DNA of 64,000 nucleotides from assembly GCA_009377525.1 (NCBI GenBank), contig WHTW01000021.1, forward strand, positions 1 through 64,000. The letters are read 5' to 3'. The DNA is from Rhodospirillales bacterium. Lineage in GTDB: Bacteria > Pseudomonadota > Alphaproteobacteria > Reyranellales > Reyranellaceae. This document shows positions 36,075 to 44,101 of this stretch, one piece after another (the first letter of the stretch is position 1; each line of letters begins with the position of its first letter). The notes beneath the pieces are model-generated. The model did no database searches. It was not told the DNA's origin and saw nothing but the letters and a program-made list of their open reading frames with translations. A program made the position numbers and the translations under genes.

Positions 36075-37760
36075 CTACGCGGCTCTGCCGTGACGCAGCA
36101 GGCGTCCCGGCAGCTTGTCGTTTGCGGCGACGGCGTCCTTGCCGTCGCGGCGGATGAGCTTGCCGTTGACGATCACGGCATCGATGCCGCTCGCCTCCGA
36201 CACGAGCCGGTCGGCGCCGGCGGGCAGATCGTGAACGCGCTTCAGCGGGCCGGGGCCAACCGTCTTGGGGTCGAACACCACGACGTCCGCCGGCCTGTCT
36301 TGGGCCAGCAAGCCGCGATCGGTGATGCCGAACATCTCGGCCGGCCGTTGCGTCAGATTGTGAACGGCCTGCTCGACGGTGAAGGTCTTGCGTTCACGCA
36401 CCCAGTGGCCGAGCAGGTAGGTCGAATAGCAGGCATCGCAGAGCTGGCTGGCATGGGCGCCGGCGTCGGACAAGGCGATGATCGTGTTGGGGTCGGTGAT
36501 GAGCTCGGCCACTTCCTTCTCGTCGAAGTTCATCACGGCCATGCGGAAGCGCGCCTGCAGGTCGTTGGCGAGTGCGAGATCGAGGGCGAGGTCGACCGGA
36601 TCCTTGCCGAGCCTGGCGGCCGCTTGGGCGAGCGGCTGCTCCTCGAGCTCACGCGCCGACGGCGCCCAGGCGATGATCACGCGCTCCCACCAGTTGCGGA
36701 ACAGGGGCGTCACCTCGCTGCGCAGCTTCTCGCGCCACGCCGGATCGGCATAGGCGCGGCGGCGCGTGCCCGGCGCCTTGGCGTCCTCGACCGCAAGCTC
36801 GTTCATGAACTTCATGACGTCGAAGATGAACGGCTCGGCGAAGGTGAACTCGAAGTTGAGCGGCCGGCAGCTCACCTGCGGGATCACCAGAGCGCCGGAC
36901 TTGCGCTGCTCGGCGGCGATGTCGAGTTGTTTGCGATGGCCGCCGGGCCCGTAGAGGTAGGAGAGCAGGGCAGTCCAGGTGACGGGCACGCCGTATTTTC
37001 GGCTGACCTCGGCCATGTGCCGGGTCGAGAAGTCGCGGCCGATGGTGATCTGCATCAGGCCGCGCTTCAACTCGCCCATGACCGAGACCAGGGCGTCCAT
37101 CTCCTCGACGGTGGCCTGCCGGCTGGGCACGGGCTTGCCGGCATAGCCGTTGTGGCTCACCGACACAGAGGTGCCGAAGCCGATGGCGCCGGCATCCATG
37201 GCCTCGCGCACCAGCTTCTTCATTGCCGCGATTTCGTCGACCGTGGCGGCTCGTTCGGTCGATTCCTCGCCCATGACGTAAAGACGCAGCGGCGTGTGGC
37301 CGAATAGGGCCGCGACATTGATCGCCGAGCCGCGCTTCTCAAGGGCGTCGAGGTATTCCGGGAAGGTCTCGAACGGCCAGTCGACGCCAAGGCCCGCCTC
37401 GAGCGCTTCGAGACTCATGCCCTCGACTTTCTCGAGCGTCTGCATGATGAGCTTGCGATGGATCGCCTTGGTGGGCGCGACGCCGAAGCCGCAATTGCCG
37501 ATCACCGTGGTGGTCACGCCATGCCAAGGCGAGATACTGAGCATGCGATCCCACAGGATCTGGGCATCGTAGTGGGTGTGCACGTCGACGAAGCCCGGCG
37601 AGACCACCTTGCCCTTGGCGTCGATGGTCGTGTCGGCAGCGCCCTCGGCCTTGCCCAGAGCCACCACCTTGCTGTCCTTGATGCCGAGGTTACCGGCGAA
37701 GCCGGGCTTGCCCGAGCCGTCGACGATCGTGCCGCCCGTGATCTTGAGGTCGTAGGTCAT
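36075..37760 (-). CDS. N-acyl-D-amino-acid deacylase (D-aminoacylase) family amidohydrolase
   Basis: A 561-residue metal-dependent amidohydrolase. VSPGFVDVHTHYDAQILWD holds the HxH metal ligands, TTVIGNCGFGVAP the metal-ligand Cys region typical of D-aminoacylases, and IIALSDAGAHASQLCDACYS the conserved Asp near the C terminus, followed by the HWVRERKTFTVEQAVHNLTQ block. ATG 37760 has GGAG six bases upstream. It likely hydrolyses N-acyl-D-amino acids or a related amide; many proteins in this family remain untested. It is divergent from the dehydrogenase gene at 37817. Confidence 0.85.
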   Translation of the reverse strand: MTYDLKITGGTIVDGSGKPGFAGNLGIKDSKVVALGKAEGAADTTIDAKGKVVSPGFVDVHTHYDAQILWDRMLSISPWHGVTTTVIGNCGFGVAPTKAIHRKLIMQTLEKVEGMSLEALEAGLGVDWPFETFPEYLDALEKRGSAINVAALFGHTPLRLYVMGEESTERAATVDEIAAMKKLVREAMDAGAIGFGTSVSVSHNGYAGKPVPSRQATVEEMDALVSVMGELKRGLMQITIGRDFSTRHMAEVSRKYGVPVTWTALLSYLYGPGGHRKQLDIAAEQRKSGALVIPQVSCRPLNFEFTFAEPFIFDVMKFMNELAVEDAKAPGTRRRAYADPAWREKLRSEVTPLFRNWWERVIIAWAPSARELEEQPLAQAAARLGKDPVDLALDLALANDLQARFRMAVMNFDEKEVAELITDPNTIIALSDAGAHASQLCDACYSTYLLGHWVRERKTFTVEQAVHNLTQRPAEMFGITDRGLLAQDRPADVVVFDPKTVGPGPLKRVHDLPAGADRLVSEASGIDAVIVNGKLIRRDGKDAVAANDKLPGRLLRHGRAA

Positions 37761-37816
37761 GGCTTGCTCCAAAACACCCGTCCAGTATACGTCGTTCGGC
37801 GCCGCAGGAGGAAAGC

Positions 37817-38884
37817 ATGGCCAAGCACAAGATCGCGCTCATTCCGGGGGACGGAATCGGCAAGGAGGTTCTGCCCGAAGGCGTGCGCGTGCTCGAAGCC
37901 GCGGCGCGGCGCTTCAACTTCCAACTGGAATTCACCGACTTCGACTGGTCGTGCGATCGGCTGTTGCAGACCGGCAAGATGATGCCGGACGACGGCATGG
38001 AGCAGCTCAAGGCCTTCGAGAGTATCTTTCTCGGCGCGGTCGGCTGGCCGGGCGTGCCCGACCATGTCTCGCTGTGGGGCCTGCTGATCCCGATCCGCCG
38101 CGACTTCGACGAGTACGTGAACCTGCGGCCCGTGCGCCTGTTCGAGGGCGTGCCGTCACCGCTCGCCAATCGCAAGCCGGGCGAGATCGACTTCTGGGTC
38201 GTGCGCGAGAACACGGAGGGCGAATACAGCCAGCTCGGCGGCCGCATGTTCCAGGGCACCGAGAACGAGATGGCGGTGCAGGAGGCGGTGTTCACGCGCA
38301 AGGGCGTCGACCGCGTGCTGAAGTTCGCCTTCGAGTTCGCCAGCAAGACCAAGAAGAAGCACGTGACGTCGGCGACCAAGTCCAACGGCATCATCCATAC
38401 GATGCCGTTCTGGGATGAGCGCTTCGCCGAGATGAAGAAGAACTATCCACACATCAAGGCCGACCAGTACCACATCGATATACTGACCGCGCATTTCGTT
38501 CGCAATCCCGACTGGTTCGACGTCGTGGTCGGCTCCAACCTGTTCGGCGACATCCTGTCGGACCTCGGCCCCGCGCTGACCGGTTCGATCGGCGTGGCGC
38601 CCTCGGGCAACATCAACCCCGAGCGCAAGTTCCCCTCGATGTTCGAGCCCGTGCACGGCTCGGCTCCCGACATCGCCGGCAAGGGGATCGCCAACCCGAT
38701 CGGCCAGATCTGGTCGGGCGCCATGATGGCGCGACATCTCGGCTACCCCGAGGCCGCCGAGGCCATCGAGCGGGCAATTGCGGCATCCCTGGTGGAAGGC
38801 GGGCCCCGGACGCGGGACCTAGGCGGAAATGGCGACACCAAGACCGTGGGCGCGGCCATTGCGGAGCTGGTGAAGACGGTGTAG
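37817..38884 (+). CDS. Tartrate/D-malate dehydrogenase-type beta-decarboxylating enzyme
   Basis: A 355-residue isocitrate/isopropylmalate dehydrogenase-superfamily protein. IALIPGDGIGKEV is the N-terminal signature, LLIPIRRDFDEYVNLRPVRL the substrate-binding arginine region, VVRENTEGEYSQLGGR the family block, KSNGIIHTMPFWDERF the catalytic lysine region, and NLFGDILSDLGPALTGSIGV the metal-binding Asp region. The overall wording fits tartrate dehydrogenase/D-malate dehydrogenase better than LeuB, but I cannot separate these substrates firmly. AGGAGGAAAGC upstream is a strong ribosome binding site. Confidence 0.87.
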   Translation: MAKHKIALIPGDGIGKEVLPEGVRVLEAAARRFNFQLEFTDFDWSCDRLLQTGKMMPDDGMEQLKAFESIFLGAVGWPGVPDHVSLWGLLIPIRRDFDEYVNLRPVRLFEGVPSPLANRKPGEIDFWVVRENTEGEYSQLGGRMFQGTENEMAVQEAVFTRKGVDRVLKFAFEFASKTKKKHVTSATKSNGIIHTMPFWDERFAEMKKNYPHIKADQYHIDILTAHFVRNPDWFDVVVGSNLFGDILSDLGPALTGSIGVAPSGNINPERKFPSMFEPVHGSAPDIAGKGIANPIGQIWSGAMMARHLGYPEAAEAIERAIAASLVEGGPRTRDLGGNGDTKTVGAAIAELVKTV

Positions 38885-38969
38885 CTCGCCGCCAGGTTGA
38901 TCGCTTCAGGGCATTTTCGACGAAAAGGCGCACTCTGCTTGCCGCGACGGCGGCGAGCGGGCCTGCGGC

Positions 38970-39571
38970 CATGCCCATTGGCGGCGCCGGCGGCACGATC
39001 GGCGTGGCCAAGGTCGCGCGCGCGGCACCCGACGGCTGGTGCTGGTCACCGAGAAGGACCTGCCGGCCAAGACCTTCCAGGAGTTCCAGGCCTACGTGAA
39101 GGCCAACGAGAAGAAGGTGCAGTACGGCATGGCCGGCATTGGCGCTGCCTCGCGTCTCGGCGGCCGGATGCTGAACAGCATGATGAAGGTCGACGTGCTG
39201 GAGATTCCGTACAAGGGAACCGGTCGGCGCTGAACGATCTCGTCTCCGGCCAGTTCGACTACATGGTCAGCCAGGTGGTGAACGTGCTGCCGCAGATCAA
39301 GAGCGGAAACAGCAAGGCACTGGGCGTGTCGACGACCAAGCGCCTGTCGCAGCTCCCCGACGTGCCGACCATCGATGAGGCAGGTCTGAAGGGCCACGAG
39401 GTCACGATCTGGAACGGCTTCTTCGCGCCCAGGGCACGCCCAAAAACGTCATCGCCAAGCAATCAGGCGCCGGTCACGACGTTGTCCGACGAAGCGCTGA
39501 CCGCCCAGCTCAAGGCCTCGATCGACAAGTGGGTAGCCGCCGTGCGCGCCGCCGGCGTCAAGCCGGAGTAG
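38970..39571 (+). pseudogene. Degraded Bug/TctC tricarboxylate-binding receptor
   Basis: Fragments of a periplasmic Bug-family receptor lie in different frames: GAGGTIGVAKVARAAPDGW near 38980-39036, then LVTEKDLPAKTFQEFQAYVK to VLEIPYKGTG (39042-39224), then LNDLVSGQFDYMVSQVVNVL to FFAPR, and a final KASIDKWVAAVRAAGVKPE ending at 39571. The signal peptide and first third are gone, a block between APDGW and the next fragment is missing, and at least two frameshifts remain. It is followed by an intact terminator at 39590, suggesting recent decay of a once-functional gene. Confidence 0.8.
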
Positions 39572-39589
39572 AAACGACGATTGCCGAAG

Positions 39590-39620
39590 ACAGGGCCGCC
39601 CAGCAGGCGGCCCTGTTTCG
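39590..39620 (+). terminator. Rho-independent-like terminator after the receptor pseudogene
   Basis: ACAGGGCCGCC (39590-39600), loop CAGCA, GGCGGCCCTGT (39606-39616), then TTCGTTT. The eleven-base perfect stem is a convincing terminator and outlives the gene it served. Confidence 0.85.
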
Positions 39621-39623
39621 TTT

Positions 39624-39716
39624 GCGGACCGCGGGCCTCCAGACCCGCTTATGCTCTTCTGGACGCCGAGCCTCGCTCATGATCATGAGCGCGCAGGGAT
39701 GCGCGCGGTCCGGAAG
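39624..39716. repeat. Dispersed palindromic intergenic repeat, copy 4
   Basis: GCGGACCGCGGGCCTCC, CTTATGCTCTTCTGGAC and CTCATGATCATGAGCGCGC, then GCGCGCGGTCCGGAAG, reproduce the modules at 1-70 and 8707-8835, with more divergence. It fills the gap between the terminator and the convergent PhoD-like gene; 39717-39820 downstream holds a further degenerate CCGG-rich tail and nothing coding. Confidence 0.7.
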
Positions 39717-39820
39717 ACGAAGACTATAACCGGACCTGGAGATCCGCGGTCTGGCAAGACAGCTAGCCCGGATATCTCAAAGCCTGCGAGGGACACCATC
39801 CCTCGGTGCAATCTGCGCAA

Positions 39821-40879
39821 TTACTTGGCAAGCTGCAGTTCATCGAAGGTGATGACGACGGAGCGCTGCGGCGTGCCGGCCTCGTCGCGCAGGGCCAGCG
39901 TGACGTGACGCGCCCACCAGTCGACGTCTATGACGCCGAAGTTCGGCGCCGCGTAGAGCGCGCCGAGTCGATTGGGACCGGGCTCCTTGGCGGCGGAAAA
40001 GGCCTTGTTGATGCCGCTCGACGTCACCTCGTAGAGCGGCGGCATGTCCGGCGGCGCCTCGCGATAGAGCGCGCCGATATGGCGATCGCCCGACAGCAGC
40101 ACGACGCCCCTGGCGCGCGATTCACGAATGGTATCGAAGAGCTTCTGGCGCTCGAGCGGGAAGTTGCCCCAGCGCTCCCAGCCGTGGCCCTCCGCGAGCA
40201 CCTGGATGCTAGACACCAGCAATCGCACTTCAGCGGGCTTGCGCAGTTCGCCGGCGAGCCAGGCCCATTGCGTCTCGCCCAGCATCGTCTTGGCCGGGTC
40301 GGGATCGGGCAGGTAGCGCTCCTTGCCAGGGGCGCGCTGGTCGGTGAGCTTGAGCGGCGAGCGGAACCAGCGGACGTCGAGCAGGATCACCTGCACGCGC
40401 ATGCCGGGCGGGCCGATGATGCGCGAATCGTAGATGCCCTCGCGCGTGCGCCGCACGTCGCTCGCCGGCACCTTCCAGAAATCCAGGAACAGGTCCTTCG
40501 CTACGGCCTTGTAGGGGAAGTCGCCGCCGCCGTCGTTCCGCCCGTAGTCGTGGTCGTCCCAGACCGCGAGATGGCTCACGCTGTCGCGCAGCTTGTTGTA
40601 CCCCGCAACGGCGTTAGCCATGGCGTAAGCCTTGCGCAGGGGGCCTGCGCCGGCGGTATTGAAATCGCCATAGACGTTGTCGCCGGCAAAGATGAAAAGC
40701 TCAGGCTTATAGGCGAGAATGGCATCCCATATGGGTTGCGAATCGGCCTGTTCGGCGCACGAGCCGAAGGCGACGCGGGTCAGCGGACGGCGGGCCTTGG
40801 CCGAGAGTCCGGCCGGCACCAGCGCGGCCGCGGCCATGAGCTGGGCAAGAGTGCGACGGTAGAACATGGTAGTGGTCAC
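39821..40879 (-). CDS. Alkaline phosphatase D (PhoD)-family phosphodiesterase/phosphatase
   Basis: A 352-residue metallophosphatase. The N terminus FYRRTLAQLMAAAALVPAGL is an export signal with a twin-arginine-like start. VAFGSCAEQADSQPIWDAI, FIFAGDNVYGD, AVWDDHDYGRNDGG and VVLLSGDRHIGALY supply the metal-binding Asp, Asn and His ligands of PhoD-like enzymes. It would release phosphate from phosphate esters in the periplasm. The start could be ATG 40879 or ATG 40867. It is divergent from a small membrane protein gene starting 36 bases away. Confidence 0.88.
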   Translation of the reverse strand: MTTTMFYRRTLAQLMAAAALVPAGLSAKARRPLTRVAFGSCAEQADSQPIWDAILAYKPELFIFAGDNVYGDFNTAGAGPLRKAYAMANAVAGYNKLRDSVSHLAVWDDHDYGRNDGGGDFPYKAVAKDLFLDFWKVPASDVRRTREGIYDSRIIGPPGMRVQVILLDVRWFRSPLKLTDQRAPGKERYLPDPDPAKTMLGETQWAWLAGELRKPAEVRLLVSSIQVLAEGHGWERWGNFPLERQKLFDTIRESRARGVVLLSGDRHIGALYREAPPDMPPLYEVTSSGINKAFSAAKEPGPNRLGALYAAPNFGVIDVDWWARHVTLALRDEAGTPQRSVVITFDELQLAK

Positions 40880-40915
40880 CCAAATGCCAGGATTGCAGCT
40901 TTAGTTGTCACTATC

Positions 40916-41425
40916 GTGAAACGCCATCTCAAATACGCCCTCGAACTGCTGTTCGTGCCGATTGCGGCAGCGATCGTCTTCTTTGAAGAGACGCTGCTGC
41001 ATTATCTCGGGTTGGCCATGGCGGCGTTGGCCAAGTGGCCGCCCGTGGCGCGTCTGGAGACGTGGCTGCGCGGCCTGCCGCCGTGGGGTGCCCTGCTGGC
41101 CTTCGTCGCCCCCTCGCTGCTGGTCGTTCCGATCAAACTTTCCGCTGTCTGGTTTGCCTTTCATCATCGCTATGGGCTTTCGGCGCTCAGTGTTGTCGTT
41201 GGCAAGATGCTGGCTACAGCCCTGGTGGCGCGCCTCTACCAGGTCCTGCGGCCGACGATGGTGAAGATGCCGTGGTACCTGCGCGCCGAGACCTGGCTGT
41301 TCGAGTGGCGTGACCGGCTGTACGCCTTCGTGCGCGCCCTGCCGGCCTGGCAGCGGGCCAAGGCGCTGATCCAGCGCGCGCGGGTCTGGATGCGCGAAAT
41401 GATCTTTCGCGCCTCGTCACGCTAG
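40916..41425 (+). CDS. Hypothetical membrane protein
   Basis: A 169-residue protein with a GTG start (MKRHLKYALELLFVPIAAAI). Hydrophobic segments run at about residues 9-35 and 55-100 (GALLAFVAPSLLVVPIKLS, LSALSVVVGKMLATALVARLY), followed by an arginine- and tryptophan-rich cytoplasmic-looking tail (AETWLFEWRDRLYAFVR). I do not recognise a named family. It lies 10 bases before the TauD-like gene on the same strand and may share its transcript. Confidence 0.7.
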   Translation: MKRHLKYALELLFVPIAAAIVFFEETLLHYLGLAMAALAKWPPVARLETWLRGLPPWGALLAFVAPSLLVVPIKLSAVWFAFHHRYGLSALSVVVGKMLATALVARLYQVLRPTMVKMPWYLRAETWLFEWRDRLYAFVRALPAWQRAKALIQRARVWMREMIFRASSR

Positions 41426-41435
41426 GCTTTGCAGC

Positions 41436-42275
41436 ATGCCTGAAGTTGTTCCTTGCCAGGGGCCGCTCGGCGCACGGATCGAGGGACTCGATCGTAGCCG
41501 CGCCAACGAGCCCGAGACGGCAGCGCTCCTGAACCGAGCCCTGGCCGAGCACCTGCTGGTCGTGGTTCCCGGCGAACGTATGGCGCCCTGCGAGACGCTC
41601 GCCTTTGCCCGCGCCTTCGGCATGCCCCGCACACAGTTGCTGCGCTACAAGCGCAGCGGTGAGGTGCCGGAAGTGTCGATCATGGTGTCGACGCTGATGG
41701 CCGACGGCACGACCGACAAGACGGCGATCCGCGCCGAGGACTGGCACACCGACGATTCGTACTTCGCCATACCCGCCAAGGCGACGTTGCTGCACGGCAT
41801 AGAGATCCCGAGCCGCGGCGGCTCGATGTGGTTCTGCAACATGCGCTCCGTCTACGAGGCGGTGCCCGCGGAGCTCAGGCAGCGCCTCGACGGCATGCAT
41901 GCCATCCACGGCTACGATACGCCGCGTGCCTGCAACCGGCCCTCGGCACGCACGCCGCAGGAGATCGCCGAAACGCCGGACGTCGAGCATCCCCTGGTGC
42001 GCACACATCCCGAGACCGGCCGCAAGGCGCTCTATCTCAATCCCAACCGGCTCGACCGTATCGTCGGCCTGGAGCGTGTCGAGAGCGATGCGCTGCTCGA
42101 CGAGCTGGCCGACGAGGCGCGCAAGCCGCGGCACCATTTCGGCCATGTCTGGACGGCGGGCGATATCGTGATCTGGGACAACCGCGCCACCATGCACCGC
42201 GTCATGATCGACTATCCGGTGGGCGAGCCGCGCGTCATGCAACGCGTTCTGATCGAGGGCGACAAGCCGTTCTGA
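41436..42275 (+). CDS. TauD/TfdA-family Fe(II)/2-oxoglutarate dioxygenase
   Basis: A 279-residue dioxygenase. WHTDDSYFAIPAKATLL gives the His-x-Asp iron ligands; the distal His is in DNRATMHRV, and the RVMQRVLIEG arginine region binds 2-oxoglutarate. Family members hydroxylate taurine, sulfonates, phenoxyacetates or carnitine-like compounds; no sulfonate transport genes adjoin, so the substrate is open. The next gene downstream is the FecI-type sigma factor, 126 bases later, across a Fur-box-like dyad. Confidence 0.88.
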   Translation: MPEVVPCQGPLGARIEGLDRSRANEPETAALLNRALAEHLLVVVPGERMAPCETLAFARAFGMPRTQLLRYKRSGEVPEVSIMVSTLMADGTTDKTAIRAEDWHTDDSYFAIPAKATLLHGIEIPSRGGSMWFCNMRSVYEAVPAELRQRLDGMHAIHGYDTPRACNRPSARTPQEIAETPDVEHPLVRTHPETGRKALYLNPNRLDRIVGLERVESDALLDELADEARKPRHHFGHVWTAGDIVIWDNRATMHRVMIDYPVGEPRVMQRVLIEGDKPF

Positions 42276-42363
42276 TCCCGCGAGCCGGTTCGAGCTGCAG
42301 ATTCGGCCGGCGCGCGACGGCGAAGGCTTGCCGCGAAAGTCACTGCGACCTATAAGAAGTCAG

Positions 42364-42380
42364 TTGCGAACCATTCGCAA
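42364..42380. promoter_or_regulatory. Fur-box-like dyad before the FecI-type sigma factor
   Basis: TTGCGAA, spacer CCA, TTCGCAA forms a perfect 7-3-7 palindrome 21 bases before the GTG start at 42402. Its right half with flank, CATTCGCAAT, recurs exactly at 44046-44055 before the receptor gene. The core resembles Fur boxes of the TGCGAAT-ATTCGCA type. Iron control is inferred from this and from the FecI-FecR-receptor context. Confidence 0.55.
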
Positions 42381-42401
42381 TAGAAGGGACTGACCTCAGG
42401 C

Positions 42402-42926
42402 GTGTCGCCGGCCGATTCGACGCTGACGCTCTACATGGCGCATCGGGGCGAACTCGTGAACTACGCCAGCGGCATCATCGGCGACCGGGCACGCGCCGAG
42501 GACGTCGTGCAGGAGGCTTTTCTCCGGTTCTCCGATGCCTCCGCTCGGCGCCTGCTCGACGAGCCGCTGGGCTACCTCTACCGCATCGTGCGCAACCTGG
42601 CCCTCGACGGACGCCGCCGGCAGGCCCACGAGGAGCGCTACCTTTCGTCCGAAAACGATGTGGATTTGAGCCGGACGGCGGAGGCACGGCCGTCTCCAGA
42701 GGTCGAGGCCGTCGATCGTGCCGAGCTGCGGGTCGTCATGGAGGCGCTTGCTGAACTGCCAGAACGGACGCGCCTCGCCCTGGAAATGCATCGCTTCGGC
42801 GGCCGCAAGCTCCGTGAGATCGCCGGCCGTCTCGGCATTTCGGTGACGCTGGCGCATTCGCTGGTCGCCGAGGCGGTGGAGCACTGCCGCGAACGTCTGC
42901 GGACGCGCTCCCGGCCGCCCCCCTGA
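42402..42926 (+). CDS. ECF sigma factor, FecI type
   Basis: A 174-residue RNA polymerase sigma factor of the iron-starvation ECF group. Region 2 includes LVNYASGIIGDRARAEDVV and QEAFLRFSD; region 4 includes LPERTRLALEMHRFGGRKLR and EIAGRLGISVTLAHSLVAEA. A GTG start at 42402 follows a Fur-box-like dyad. FecR-like anti-sigma and TonB receptor genes follow in the classic order, so it should activate the receptor gene when a ferric siderophore is sensed. Confidence 0.9.
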   Translation: MSPADSTLTLYMAHRGELVNYASGIIGDRARAEDVVQEAFLRFSDASARRLLDEPLGYLYRIVRNLALDGRRRQAHEERYLSSENDVDLSRTAEARPSPEVEAVDRAELRVVMEALAELPERTRLALEMHRFGGRKLREIAGRLGISVTLAHSLVAEAVEHCRERLRTRSRPPP

Positions 42927-42986
42927 AAAACCGTCGCGCCGGTGCGTTTACTAAAGAGGGGAGCCGTTGCGGCCGGTGAAAGCGTT

Positions 42987-43973
42987 ATGGCGATGACGAG
43001 CGACAGCGAGGACCGGCGCGCCGCGGCGAAAGAGGCGACAGGCTGGCTCATTGCCCTGCGCGAGGAACCTGACGACGGGGCACTGCGGGCGCGGTTCGAC
43101 GCCTGGCTCGTCGCCAGCCCGGCGAACCAGACGGCCTGGAGCGAGACGCGCCATGTCGATGAGCTGATCGGCCGGGCGCGGCCTGCGCTTGGCGCACATG
43201 CCCAGCCCACACCGGTCGACCTTGGGAGCGCACGCAGGCGCTGGCGGCCGCGGCGCCTCGCGGTCGCGGCCGCAGCGTTCGCCATCGCGGCCTGCGTGCT
43301 GCTGGTCTTCACGCCCGGCATCCTGCTGTGGTTCCAGGCGGCACACACGACGTCGACGGCCGAGCTCCGCTTGTTGCGGCTTGAGGATGGCAGCGTGGTG
43401 CAACTCGGCCCGGCGAGCGCGATCGACATGACCTTCGTGCCGGCGGAGCGCCGGGTTCGCCTGCTCAAGGGCGAGGCCTTCTTCGAGGTCGTGCGGGACG
43501 CCGCGAGGCCGTTCATCGTGGAGAGCGGCGACGTGCGCACGACGGTCCTGGGCACCAGCTTCGAGGTCCGTCTTTCCAGTGAAGGCACTGATGTCGCGGT
43601 GCGCTCTGGCCTCGTCCGCGTCGCGGTCGACGGGCCGGGGCCGCCGGTCTCCGAACAGCTCGCAGCGGGAGACCGTTTGCGGATTGGCTCGGTCGGCCAG
43701 GTGGAGCGGAGCAGGGGCGCTCCCGACGAGGCGGCTGCGTGGCTGCAGGGCCAGATCGTCGCCCGTGACCGCTCGGTGGCCGATATCGTCGACGAGCTTG
43801 GACGCTACCATCGCGGCACGATCCTAATCGCCGACGACACGCTTGCGCGCGAGCGCGTGACGGGTGTCTACAATCTCGCCGACCCGCGGGCCGCGCTGCG
43901 TGCCGTAGCGAGCGCACACGGCGCGACCGTGCGCGAGATCACCCCGTGGCTCACCGTCTTTTCGCGGAACTGA
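42987..43973 (+). CDS. FecR-like anti-sigma/sigma regulator
   Basis: A 328-residue single-pass inner-membrane regulator. The cytoplasmic N-terminal domain (KEATGWLIALREEPDDGALR to NQTAWSETRHVDEL) binds the sigma factor; the membrane helix is LAVAAAAFAIAACVLLVFTP; the periplasmic FecR domain follows (LEDGSVVQLGPASAIDMTFV, LKGEAFFEVVRDAARPFIVE, TTVLGTSFEVRL) and a C-terminal STN-like region begins GQIVARDRSVADIVDELGRY. The start at ATG 42987 is preferred over an upstream in-frame start at 42942 that is close to the sigma gene; this is a judgement. Confidence 0.88.
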   Translation: MAMTSDSEDRRAAAKEATGWLIALREEPDDGALRARFDAWLVASPANQTAWSETRHVDELIGRARPALGAHAQPTPVDLGSARRRWRPRRLAVAAAAFAIAACVLLVFTPGILLWFQAAHTTSTAELRLLRLEDGSVVQLGPASAIDMTFVPAERRVRLLKGEAFFEVVRDAARPFIVESGDVRTTVLGTSFEVRLSSEGTDVAVRSGLVRVAVDGPGPPVSEQLAAGDRLRIGSVGQVERSRGAPDEAAAWLQGQIVARDRSVADIVDELGRYHRGTILIADDTLARERVTGVYNLADPRAALRAVASAHGATVREITPWLTVFSRN

Positions 43974-44017
43974 AGCCCACGCAAAATCGGCCCCTGAAAA
44001 ATTCCGGGAGCCGTGCG

Positions 44018-44055
44018 TTGACATAGTAGGAGTACGTCTAAGTCGCATTCGCAAT
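44018..44055 (+). promoter_or_regulatory. Candidate regulatory region of the TonB receptor gene
   Basis: TTGACA at 44018-44023 lies 79 bases before the receptor start, without a good TATAAT partner. CATTCGCAAT at 44046-44055 repeats the right half of the dyad before the sigma gene. A FecI-type or Fur-linked site is possible; the evidence is limited to these two words. Confidence 0.35.
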
Positions 44056-44101
44056 TCGGCGCGGGCTTGCTCCAAACCTGGTTGGCTTGGGTCCTGGAGC
44101 T

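Noticed and set aside
38970-39571. Treating the Bug/TctC region as a short functional gene
   Set aside because: Homologous blocks lie in different frames with missing segments and no export signal.
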